A stretch of DNA of 52,145 nucleotides from Candidatus Zymogenaceae bacterium (lineage in GTDB: Bacteria > Desulfobacterota > Zymogenia > Zymogenales > Zymogenaceae). A model generated the notes under the pieces. That model saw only the letters and a program-made list of their open reading frames with translations, searched no databases and was not told the DNA's origin. Both the position numbers and the translations under genes were made by a program. Location of the stretch: contig JAFGFE010000015.1 in NCBI GenBank assembly GCA_016931225.1, positions 66,858-119,002 of the forward strand, written 5' to 3'. Positions 16,467-24,030 of the stretch are shown here, in pieces; the first letter of the stretch is position 1; each line of letters opens with the position of its first letter.

Positions 16467-16995
16467 CGGTCCGCCGGAGGGGCATGATCGCCACGAAAGC
16501 GGCACTGCCATGTGCGACTCGCTGTATCCGACGCCTCCTGGGGGTAATGATTGCTCCCGAGTCGGTCCCCGATATTTCAACTCCTGCATTTCAGAGAAGG
16601 GGGGAGATGAGCCGCACGGCGCCGTCTTCCGTATGCGGTTTCGATACCCCGTATCGCCCGACTCCTTCGGGGATTTCCCACATGCCGCCTTCCAGATAAT
16701 TGCGGATATCCTTCACCACCATCGATCGGGAAAGTCCGACACGTCGTATTGCGTTTGATCGACGGAAAACGGAGAGGAAAGACGGTGAGGCGGGGGAAGA
16801 CCCGCCGCGATCGCATCACACCGGCGACGTCGCCGTTGCTTTCCATGTAGGATTTGTATCTGCATAGAGGGAAGGCGATCGGCGGCAATGGAAACACCGA
16901 TGACTTGCGGAAGCGATCTTGCCGCGCATTAATAATATCGAAATCATTCTTGGTGACGCTGCGACGATCCCGGAAACTGTGACTCGGGAAAGCGA
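16467..16995. other. Gene-poor stretch with one decayed gene fragment
   Basis: No intact gene is supported. Several open frames run through both strands, but they are rich in Arg and Pro, lack ribosome sites and match no family. The only recognisable item is the minus-strand fragment at 16591-16760. No promoter or terminator is evident. Confidence 0.55.
16591..16760 (-). pseudogene. Fragment related to the creatininase-family gene
   Basis: Read on the minus strand the sequence encodes SRSMVVKDIRNYLEGGMWEI, which parallels PRSMVVKDTRTYWKSGVWGN of the gene at the left edge. At DNA level, 21 bases (16707-16727) are identical to 424-444, and the similarity continues for about 60 bases in all. 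The frame ends at a TGA at 16593-16591, and no family motif is found upstream, so this is a truncated remnant and not a functional gene. It could instead be a relic of another family member. Confidence 0.5.
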
Positions 16996-18039
16996 TCAGT
17001 CGAAGAGCTTGAGGATCTCGTCCCGTTCACGATAGGGGAGGGGCGAGCGATCCCTCTTTTGATTTTCTATATATACCCGCTCGTGTGACGGTTTTTCCAC
17101 TCGTCCGATAACACTAAGAGATATTCCTGCGTTTGAAAACGCCGTTTCAAGGCGCTTTTCTTCTTTCTCATCCGCCGTGAAGATCAGGGAGCCGGATGAT
17201 ATCGTCATGAGCGGATCGATATCGAAGAGGCCGCAAAGTATTTTCCCCTCGGGATAGACAGGAATCGCGTCTCTTTTTACCACTATTGATACATCCGCCG
17301 CCAGGGCCACTTCGTTCAGGCCCGCCGCCAATCCCCCTTCGGTGGGGTCGTGCATCGACGTGACGGCGGCGGTTTGTGATGCCAAAAGCGCGTCTTTCAC
17401 CACGCTGATTCCCGGATCGCACAGGAAATCCCTTGCACGCCGAATCTCCTCGGGCGTAACGCCGCTCTCGATAAGCTCCTGCGCCTTTTCCGCCGCGATG
17501 ATGGCGATCCCCTCGATGGGGATGCCCTTTGTGAGAAATATTAGGTCTCCGGGACGACACCCCCGTGTGGTGACGAGGTCTCTTTTTTTCACCTCACCAA
17601 GCATCATGCCGCTCACCACGGGGCTCTGTACCGAGTCGGTCACCTCGGTATGGCCGCCGATGAGATTTATACCGAGGGGCAGCATGGCCTGTTTGATTGA
17701 TTCGAATATATTCCTGACCGTTGTTTCGTCCGCCGCCCCCAGGGGGAGGAGGATTGTTGCCATGAACCAGCGCGGCTTCGCGCCGTGCACGGCGATATCG
17801 TTCGCGTTGACGTTTATCGCGTAATAGCCGATGTTTTCCGCGGTAAACGTGATGGGGTCCGCGGTGGCGACGAGGTAGTGATCGCCCATGTCGATGACCG
17901 CGGCGTCCTCTCCCACTCGGGGTCCCACGGTGACCCGAGGGTCCGTGCACTTCAGTTCAGAGAGGATCTCTTCAAGCAGTTCGTATCGCAGTTTTCCGCT
18001 GGGAAGTGAGGTGATGTGTGTCATAGAAGCCTGTTCCAT
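16996..18039 (-). CDS. AIR synthase-related (HypE/PurM-like) protein
   Basis: This 347-residue protein has the two-domain PurM/HypE fold. The N-terminal half carries VGEDAAVIDMGDHYLVATAD, the ATP-binding acidic loop, and NANDIAVHGAKPRWFMATIL. The C-terminal half has SMHDPTEGGLAAGLNEVALA, typical of the HypE-like branch. Family members use ATP to activate an amide or acyl substrate; HypE itself dehydrates a thiocarboxamide during hydrogenase maturation. The HypE C-terminal Cys tail is absent, since the protein ends ERDEILKLFD, and no hyp genes are nearby, so it should not be called HypE. It is last in a coupled operon: its ATG directly follows the stop of the HAD gene. Confidence 0.82.
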   Translation of the reverse strand: MEQASMTHITSLPSGKLRYELLEEILSELKCTDPRVTVGPRVGEDAAVIDMGDHYLVATADPITFTAENIGYYAINVNANDIAVHGAKPRWFMATILLPLGAADETTVRNIFESIKQAMLPLGINLIGGHTEVTDSVQSPVVSGMMLGEVKKRDLVTTRGCRPGDLIFLTKGIPIEGIAIIAAEKAQELIESGVTPEEIRRARDFLCDPGISVVKDALLASQTAAVTSMHDPTEGGLAAGLNEVALAADVSIVVKRDAIPVYPEGKILCGLFDIDPLMTISSGSLIFTADEKEEKRLETAFSNAGISLSVIGRVEKPSHERVYIENQKRDRSPLPYRERDEILKLFD

Positions 18040-18711
18040 TCAGTCTGTAAGGTGTTCTATCATATCCGACGCACGATCGAGCACAAATAATGCGCCGGCG
18101 CTTTTCAGGTCATCATGACTCGCCTTGCCGGTCAGCACGCCTACAGATTCCATGCCGACGGCCTGTGCCGATGTCACGTCTATGGGGTGATCACCCACCA
18201 TGATGCTCATTTCAGCCTCCGTGCCCATTAGGAAGAGGGCTCTTTGGAGGTGTTCGGGATCGGGCTTTATCCTTTTCACGTCGTCCCTGGGGAGAAAAAC
18301 GTCCACATCGCTCGTGATCTCGGGATACACCGTCAGGACCGCGTCCCGACAGTTCCTGGTGACCAGCGCCACCCGCTTGCCCCTGGCCTTCAGAGCGCGT
18401 ATCAGCTGCCGGGCGCCGGGAAAGAGCGAGGCGTTTTTGGCGGCGTTGAGCTCTTCGGCGATGATCATATCGAGGGCGTCCCTTCGAAACTTCGCTCCGT
18501 CGTCTCCGCTGATGATCGAGGCGATTTCATCGATCACCTCGATGAGGTAGCGTTCCGTAAGCCTCGTGGTGTCGACGTCGTATTTCTGTGACATCTCGAA
18601 AACCCGGGTATAGAGGGGCGGGAAGTCGATCGTCAATTCGGCAAGCGTCCCGTCGAAATCGAATACAACGCCTGCGGCGGTATCTATCAACGATGTGAGT
18701 GTGGGTGTCAT
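18040..18711 (-). CDS. HAD-superfamily hydrolase (phosphoglycolate phosphatase-like)
   Basis: This 223-residue soluble phosphatase shows all four HAD motifs: VFDFDGTLAEL (nucleophile Asp), VALVTRN, KPDPEHL (Lys) and MVGDHPIDV (acidic pair). The cap insert between motifs I and II is helical, as in Gph/PGPase-type enzymes. The exact phosphorylated substrate cannot be read from the sequence. Its ATG overlaps the DUF763 stop by four bases (ATGA), and the AIR-synthase-like gene follows without a gap, so the three genes are translated as one unit. Confidence 0.88.
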   Translation of the reverse strand: MTPTLTSLIDTAAGVVFDFDGTLAELTIDFPPLYTRVFEMSQKYDVDTTRLTERYLIEVIDEIASIISGDDGAKFRRDALDMIIAEELNAAKNASLFPGARQLIRALKARGKRVALVTRNCRDAVLTVYPEITSDVDVFLPRDDVKRIKPDPEHLQRALFLMGTEAEMSIMVGDHPIDVTSAQAVGMESVGVLTGKASHDDLKSAGALFVLDRASDMIEHLTD

Positions 18712-19808
18712 GGGGACGCGGTCGTAAAACGGTCATAGAAACGGTCGAGTCTTTTGAGGGCCTTAATCTTTTCGGTGCGTTCGATCCGAGACGACTGGGT
18801 GGTTCTCCTCAGGATGTCGATGGACGTATCGTAGTTCTCCCGGTCGACCGGGTACGGGTGCCCGTCCTTCCCGCCGTGGGCGTAGCTGAATCGCGCCGGG
18901 TCCGAGAATGACGCGTTCGCGCCGTGTATTACCTCCGCGATGAGGGAGAGGGCACGGATCGTCTTCGGCCCCACGCCTTCTGAGGCGAGCAGCGTCTCGA
19001 AATCTTCCGGCCGTCTCTCGTAGGTTTTCAGCATGATCTTATAAAGCCTGTCGGGATGGATATCCCGGGAGATGATATGGTGCCGGCGGGGAAGCGTCAT
19101 GCCCTTGATCGTCGTCAGGTCCTTGGTAAGGGTATCCGGACGTTCATGCGAGAGATCGGTGACAATCGTACGCGCCGCGTCGGAGCGGGTATCGGTCAGG
19201 TTTGTGACCGTTTCCTCGCGTGCGTCACAGCATATCGCAGAGTGCGGTTCCACGACCATGTCATTGACGTCGTCGCCCAGCCAGTGATATCTCCGGGCGG
19301 TGCCGTTCGCGTCGTTCATGCCCTGCTGCACCACCGACCACCGTCCCTCGCGGGTGAAAAAGAAGTGGTGGAGATAAATCTGGTAGCCGTCCATCACCGC
19401 GTTGTTGTCCACCTTGGCCGACAGGCGGGAGAGATACACAAGCTTTTCAGGGTCTGGATCGATGCGATCGGCGACGGCCGTGATTTCATCGGGCGTGTTT
19501 CGGGACCGACCTCCCTTGCCGCCGGCGGCGAACAGGTTCAGATCACTCTCCATACCCGCTATGCCCTGTTTGACGGCGGCGGATACGGTGGTGGTGACGC
19601 CGCTGGAGTGCCAGTCGAATCCCAGCACGCACCCCAGGGATTGGAACCAAAACGGGTCGGCAAGCCTTCTCAACACCTCGTCGGAGCCGTATTCCGCAAC
19701 CAAAATGACGACAATCTCTCGAGCGAGCCTGATCATGCGCTGCATCAGCCATGCCGGGGCCTTCCCGCCGTGGAGCGGGAGCGTTGCGGTGGTGCGTCGT
19801 GGGGCCAT
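18708..19808 (-). CDS. DUF763 domain protein with helix-hairpin-helix motif
   Basis: This protein of about 366 residues matches DUF763, a family of unknown function found in archaea and some anaerobic bacteria. It begins TATLPLHGGKAPAWL, the characteristic N-terminus, and contains the His/Trp-rich middle part (GFDWHSSGVTTTV, YHWLGDDVNDMVVEPHSAIC). A helix-hairpin-helix-like segment (LLASEGVGPKTIRALSLIAE) suggests nucleic-acid contact, and the C-terminus is basic. MAPRR at 19808 is taken as the start because it matches the usual beginning; the frame is open for seven more codons to a TTG. It is the first gene of the operon with the HAD and AIR-synthase-like genes. Confidence 0.85.
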   Translation of the reverse strand: MAPRRTTATLPLHGGKAPAWLMQRMIRLAREIVVILVAEYGSDEVLRRLADPFWFQSLGCVLGFDWHSSGVTTTVSAAVKQGIAGMESDLNLFAAGGKGGRSRNTPDEITAVADRIDPDPEKLVYLSRLSAKVDNNAVMDGYQIYLHHFFFTREGRWSVVQQGMNDANGTARRYHWLGDDVNDMVVEPHSAICCDAREETVTNLTDTRSDAARTIVTDLSHERPDTLTKDLTTIKGMTLPRRHHIISRDIHPDRLYKIMLKTYERRPEDFETLLASEGVGPKTIRALSLIAEVIHGANASFSDPARFSYAHGGKDGHPYPVDRENYDTSIDILRRTTQSSRIERTEKIKALKRLDRFYDRFTTASP

Positions 19809-19929
19809 GTGCCGAGGTCGATTCCCCAAAAATCTTGAAAAAACGCCCAGATGGGCGTATACTGATCATTCGGACTATTATATGAAAAAGATACTCGTTT
19901 CTCAAGGAGAAAATAGATGGCGATATAGA

Positions 19930-20123
19930 CGGTCTGAAGTCGAATCAGATGAAACGCCCGGAACATCCTTTTTAGAAGAGGATGAGGACGAATCGCGTCT
20001 TTCAGTCGGAATCCGCACGGGCATTCGCCGATATGTCTTATATATTTACGAATAAGACATTCTTTTCTCAGGAAAAAAAATGAAGGTATACGGCAATACA
20101 ACCGGTCTGAAGTCGAATCAGAT
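19930..20123 (+). repeat. Direct repeat: decayed partial copy of the hflX 5' end
   Basis: CGGTCTGAAGTCGAATCAGAT occurs at 19930-19950 and again at 20103-20123, inside hflX codons 8-15. The bases before it (TTTCTCA-GGA-AAAA and an ATG) and a weaker match further downstream suggest that about 75-200 bases of the hflX start were duplicated about 173 bases upstream and then decayed. Confidence 0.6.
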
Positions 20124-21759
20124 AAAGCGTCTGGAGAATCTCTACCGGAGAAAGATTCCGACGGATCGTATCGTCAATCCGGAATTCGCCCGGGCGCTCA
20201 CGGAGATGTCTCTTGAGATCAAGCGCCAGATCGGCGCGATTATCGACAGGAGGGGCGCGGTTCAATTCGTGGTCGTGGGAGACCACGCGATGATCGTCAT
20301 CCCGGACCTCTCCCGTCACCGGGCGGGCGGCACCAGGTTTCGGGGCTTGAGGCTTATACACACACACCTGAAGGGAGAGCCGCTCTCCCGGGACGACCTG
20401 ACGGACCTGGTGCTCTTGAGGTTCGATCTGGTCGCCGCAGTCGGTGTGGAGGCGGACGGACTCCCGGGGGACGTATTCGTGGCTCATCTTTTACCGGAAA
20501 ACGGTGACGGGGATGTGTGGACCGAGTGGGAGCCGGAATCCATCCATGATCTGGATGAGGATTTCGATGAGCTGATCTCGTCGCTGGAGGAGGAGTTCGC
20601 TCGGACCTTTCGGGCCCGGAAGGTAAAAAAGGGCGAGGGGGCGATTTTGATCGGATGCTATGCGGATTCATACGCGAATCCGGAAGACTCCATGGCCGAG
20701 CTGAAGGAGCTGTGCGTCACCTCCGGTCTCTCGGTCGTCGATACGGTCATGCAGAAGCGATCGAAAATCGACCCGAAATGGGTGCTCGGTCAGGGAAAGC
20801 TGAAGAACGTGGTGATTCGGGCCATGCAGCGGGACGCGGATCTTTTGGTATTCGACGGGGAGCTGAAGCCCGCGCAGGTGGACAGCATCACCGACTTCAC
20901 CGAGCTCAAGGTGATCGACAGGACCCAGGTGATACTGGACATATTCGCTCGGAGGGCGAAAAGCCGACAGGGGAAAATCCAGGTGGAGCTGGCACAGCTC
21001 AACTACATGCTGCCGAGGCTTGTGAAGAAGAACACCGCCATGAGCCGTCTGACCGGCGGCATCGGCGGCAGGGGGCCAGGCGAGACGAAGCTCGAGATCA
21101 ACCGCCGCCGGGTGCGTGATCGCATCAACCGGCTGGAGAAGGAGATACACGGGCTCGAGCGGGAGCGGGGACAGCAGCGGGCGCTCAGGGTGAGAAAGGA
21201 GCTACCCATCATCTCCATCATCGGATATACCAACGCGGGAAAGTCGACGCTGCTCAACACCCTTACCAAAAGCAACGTGGACGCCCGCAATATGCTCTTT
21301 GCCACGCTGGATCCGTCGAGTCGCCGACTCAGGTTTCCCCGGGAGATCGAGGTGATCGTCACCGATACCGTCGGATTCATCAGGGACCTTCCGAAGGAGC
21401 TGATGGCGGCGTTCTCGGCGACGCTGGATGAGCTGAAAATCGCGGACCTCCTGCTGCATGTGGTGGATGTATCAGACCCTTTGTTTTTGGACCGCATCGG
21501 TGCGGTGAACGAGATTCTCAAGGAGCTTGACCTCCTTGACATACTGCTGCTTTTGGCCTTCAACAAGATGGATAAAATTGATATCACCGAGGCAAAAAGT
21601 CGGGCGGAGAAGCACGACGCGGTGTTGATATCCGCCGTCGACAACAAAACCCTTGCCCCGTTAATCTCCCGGTTGGAGGAGGAAATGACGCTGGTGATAG
21701 AACGGGAGAGAAATGAAGATACGATTCCTCTCGAAACGTCTTTAATCGGAGAGGCGTGA
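20080..21759 (+). CDS. hflX: Ribosome-associated GTPase HflX, long form
   Basis: This 559-residue GTPase binds the large ribosomal subunit and, in other bacteria, splits or rescues stalled ribosomes. The HflX domain (about residues 190-360) shows DPKWVLGQGKLKNV, QVELAQLNYMLPRL and GGIGGRGPGETKLE, followed by a coiled coil. The G domain has G1 GYTNAGKST at 382-390, G2 region LFATLDPS, G3 DTVGFIRDLP, G4 NKMD and G5-like ISA. Typical HflX has about 420 residues. Here about 180 extra N-terminal residues carry their own conserved-looking block (VVVGDHAMIVIPDLSRHR), a form I associate with some delta-type bacteria. AGGAAAA precedes the ATG. Confidence 0.94.
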   Translation: MKVYGNTTGLKSNQIKRLENLYRRKIPTDRIVNPEFARALTEMSLEIKRQIGAIIDRRGAVQFVVVGDHAMIVIPDLSRHRAGGTRFRGLRLIHTHLKGEPLSRDDLTDLVLLRFDLVAAVGVEADGLPGDVFVAHLLPENGDGDVWTEWEPESIHDLDEDFDELISSLEEEFARTFRARKVKKGEGAILIGCYADSYANPEDSMAELKELCVTSGLSVVDTVMQKRSKIDPKWVLGQGKLKNVVIRAMQRDADLLVFDGELKPAQVDSITDFTELKVIDRTQVILDIFARRAKSRQGKIQVELAQLNYMLPRLVKKNTAMSRLTGGIGGRGPGETKLEINRRRVRDRINRLEKEIHGLERERGQQRALRVRKELPIISIIGYTNAGKSTLLNTLTKSNVDARNMLFATLDPSSRRLRFPREIEVIVTDTVGFIRDLPKELMAAFSATLDELKIADLLLHVVDVSDPLFLDRIGAVNEILKELDLLDILLLLAFNKMDKIDITEAKSRAEKHDAVLISAVDNKTLAPLISRLEEEMTLVIERERNEDTIPLETSLIGEA

Positions 21760-21784
21760 TCATTTTAAACGCCTGAAGTTTTTT

Positions 21785-21820
21785 CCCTGTCTCGCATGTC
21801 CGTGCGGAACAGGGTGTTTT
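21785..21820 (+). terminator. Probable terminator after hflX
   Basis: CCCTGT at 21785-21790 pairs with ACAGGG at 21809-21814, with an inner CGCA/TGCG stem separated by short internal loops. TGTTTT follows. The fold and position, 25 bases after the hflX stop, fit an intrinsic terminator. Confidence 0.5.
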
Positions 21821-21910
21821 GTGCACCATACACTCCATGTAATCCGTAAAAAACCTGTGAGAACGGCGGGAGCTTTTGACAGACTGTGTCTCAACACAGG
21901 AAAGACGATT

Positions 21911-22867
21911 ATGATACGAACAGACAAGCTGACAATGCGGTTTAACGGTTTTGTCGCTGTGGATAAGGTGAGCTTCTCCGTGGGCGAGGGGGAGTTGTTC
22001 GGATTTCTCGGTCCAAACGGGGCGGGAAAGACCACCACCATTAAAATGCTGACAACCCTCCTCCCGCCGAGCGGGGGAAGGGGATGGGTCGCGGGTCACG
22101 ATATCGTGACGGAGTCGGATGCGGTCCGTGACCGAATCGGGATCATCTTTCAGGACCCGAGCCTCGACGAGCGCCTGACCGCCACCGAGAATCTCTTCTT
22201 TCACGCAATCCTGTACGGCATCGGCCGGAAGGACGCGAAGGCGCGCATAGATAAGGCGCTTGCGATGGTGGAGTTGAAAGGCGTCAAGGACAAGGTGGTC
22301 AAGACCTTCTCCGGCGGTATGAAGAGACGTCTCGAGATCGCCCGGGGATTTCTTCACATGCCGTCTGTGCTCTTTCTGGACGAGCCCACCCTGGGCCTCG
22401 ATCCCCAGACCAGGAGGGTCATCTGGGAATATATCAGGGGTCTGAAGGAGACATTCGGCGTCACCCTCTTTTTGACGACACACTACATGGAGGAGGCTGA
22501 GCACTCTGATCGTATCGGCATCATTCACAAGGGAAAGCTCATTCGCGTGGATACGCCGGAAAATCTCAAAAAGGCCCTCGGGGGGAGCGCGATCGCCCTT
22601 CGAGCGACCGACGATAATGTAAAAAAACTGGCAAACGCCGACATAGACGCGATCCGGGAGGATTCATCATTGATTGTCAAAACCGAACAGGTCGATGAAA
22701 CCATCAAGAGAATGGTGGAAATCGGTGCGGACATGATGGGGATATCCGTCAGGCAGCCGACGCTGGAGGATGTGTTTATCGACATGACCGGAAGCGCCAT
22801 CGGGGAAGAAAGCGGCGATGCGATGGGGGTCATGAGGGCCGCCGTGAGAATGAGGAGGATGCGATGA
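21911..22867 (+). CDS. ABC-2 type exporter ATP-binding protein
   Basis: This 318-residue ATPase is of the DrrA/CcmA type. It has Walker A GPNGAGKTTT near residue 38, Q-loop IIFQDPSLDERLT, signature FSGGMKRRLEIARG, Walker B VLFLDEPTLGLDP and switch LTTHYMEEAE. A C-terminal domain of about 90 residues includes the typical RQPTLEDVFIDMTG. The start at 21911 (MIRTDKLTMRFNGF) has AGGAAAG upstream and fits the family; the frame is open another 30 codons. Its stop overlaps the permease start (ATGA), so the two are co-translated. The cargo (drug, lipid or polysaccharide) is not evident. Confidence 0.92.
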   Translation: MIRTDKLTMRFNGFVAVDKVSFSVGEGELFGFLGPNGAGKTTTIKMLTTLLPPSGGRGWVAGHDIVTESDAVRDRIGIIFQDPSLDERLTATENLFFHAILYGIGRKDAKARIDKALAMVELKGVKDKVVKTFSGGMKRRLEIARGFLHMPSVLFLDEPTLGLDPQTRRVIWEYIRGLKETFGVTLFLTTHYMEEAEHSDRIGIIHKGKLIRVDTPENLKKALGGSAIALRATDDNVKKLANADIDAIREDSSLIVKTEQVDETIKRMVEIGADMMGISVRQPTLEDVFIDMTGSAIGEESGDAMGVMRAAVRMRRMR

Positions 22868-23625
22868 GGCGACGTATGGGCGCGTTCGCGCGTGGAACAT
22901 ATATCATCTGGCTGAGAGACGTCAAACGGCTCCTCAAGGACAAGCATCAGTTCTACGGCTCATTTGCCCGTCCTATTCTCTGGCTTGTGTTTCTCGGCAT
23001 GGGTCTCAAGCCGATCTTCAACGAGACGGAGGGATTCGACTATGTGCAGTATATCTTCCCCGGCATCGTCGTCATGACGCTGATCTTCTCCGGCATGTGG
23101 GCCGGGATATCGGTGGTGTGGGACCGCGAATTCGGTTTTCTCAAGGAGATCCTGGTAGCGCCGGTGCCAAGAACGTCCATCGTCGCCGGGAAGGTGGCGG
23201 GGGGGGCGACCCAGGCGATGTTACAGGGCGTGATAACTCTCTTGTTCGCGCCGCTGGTCGGGGTTTCCCTCACCTTCGGCATGGTGTGTCAAGTGATCGG
23301 GGTGATGCTCATCATCTCGCTGGCACTGGCGTCCCTGGGATTGGTCATCGCAAGCCGAATGTATTCCTACGAGGGATTCGGCACCATCTCGAACTTCATC
23401 ATCATGCCGCTTTTCTTCCTGTCGGGCGCAATTTATCCCGTGCATACCCTACCGAGATGGCTCAAGCTCATGGTGAGCATCAACCCGGTGACCTACGGCG
23501 TCGACCTGATGCGATCGGCGGTACTGGGAATATCGGCGTTTTCGGTGACCATGGACGTTGTATACATGGTCGGATTCGGCGTCGTTATGGGCGCCCTGGC
23601 GACGATTCTCTTTCGGCGCTATTGA
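22864..23625 (+). CDS. ABC-2 type exporter permease
   Basis: This 253-residue membrane protein has six hydrophobic segments and an N-terminal amphipathic stretch (FARGTYIIWLRDVKRLLKD). It contains YIFPGIVVMTLIFSGMWAG and the ABC-2 signature region FFLSGAIYPVHTLPRWLKLM with NPVTYGVDLMR, typical of DrrB-like permeases. It forms the membrane channel for the ATPase with which it overlaps by four bases. Both genes make a complete two-component exporter, and no substrate gene lies next to it. Confidence 0.92.
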   Translation: MRRRMGAFARGTYIIWLRDVKRLLKDKHQFYGSFARPILWLVFLGMGLKPIFNETEGFDYVQYIFPGIVVMTLIFSGMWAGISVVWDREFGFLKEILVAPVPRTSIVAGKVAGGATQAMLQGVITLLFAPLVGVSLTFGMVCQVIGVMLIISLALASLGLVIASRMYSYEGFGTISNFIIMPLFFLSGAIYPVHTLPRWLKLMVSINPVTYGVDLMRSAVLGISAFSVTMDVVYMVGFGVVMGALATILFRRY

Positions 23626-23668
23626 CGTGTACCGTATATTTCAGGTCAACAGACGATAAGGAGTTCCC

Positions 23669-23965
23669 GTGCAGATTGATATGAGCGTCTTCGAGATCAT
23701 CATGCTGCTCTGTTTCGGCATAGCGTGGCCGTTTTCCATATACAAGTCATTTACGTCTCGAACGAACAAGGGCAAGAGCTTTCTCTTTATGTGTGTCGTG
23801 TTTTTCGGATACGTATCCGGTACGATACACAAACTGCTGTACAATTTTGACCCGGTCACCTTCATGTATATATTCAACGGATTGATGGTGCTGACGGACA
23901 TATCACTCTATTTCAGGAACATGTATATCGAGCGGCTCCAAAGCGCAATGATTCCGAAGACCTGA
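23669..23965 (+). CDS. Small three-helix membrane protein (SemiSWEET-like layout)
   Basis: This 98-residue protein has three hydrophobic helices (about residues 8-22, 36-58, 66-82). The pattern CFGIAWPFSIYKSFTSR followed by NKGKSFLF resembles the PQ-loop/SemiSWEET half-transporters, where a Trp-Pro in helix 1 and GKS at the start of helix 2 are common. These dimerise to move small sugars, but similarity here is by pattern only and the function is open. The start is GTG at 23669 with a strong AAGGAG five bases upstream. It follows the exporter permease by 43 bases and ends at a hairpin shared with the convergent AsmA-like gene. Confidence 0.7.
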   Translation: MQIDMSVFEIIMLLCFGIAWPFSIYKSFTSRTNKGKSFLFMCVVFFGYVSGTIHKLLYNFDPVTFMYIFNGLMVLTDISLYFRNMYIERLQSAMIPKT

Positions 23966-23999
23966 TCATGATTTCCCGGGGAACACAGGCGGCGACATA

Positions 24000-24030
24000 T
24001 CCGGGATGTGTTTCCATCCGGACTTTTATT
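24000..24030. terminator. Possible terminator between convergent genes
   Basis: TCCGG-(G)-ATG at 24000-24008 pairs with CATCCGGA at 24015-24022, with one bulged base and a six-base loop, and CTTTTATT follows. It lies between the small membrane protein and the convergent gene that stops at 24029. Confidence 0.45.

Noticed and set aside
16577-16897. A minus-strand frame of 106 codons in the gap before the AIR-synthase-like gene.
   Set aside because: Arg/Pro-rich and unconserved; the fragment resembling creatininase lies in a different frame of the same DNA.
19056-19838. A 260-codon plus-strand frame opposite the DUF763 gene.
   Set aside because: DUF763 motifs and coupling to the HAD gene support the minus strand; this frame has no match.
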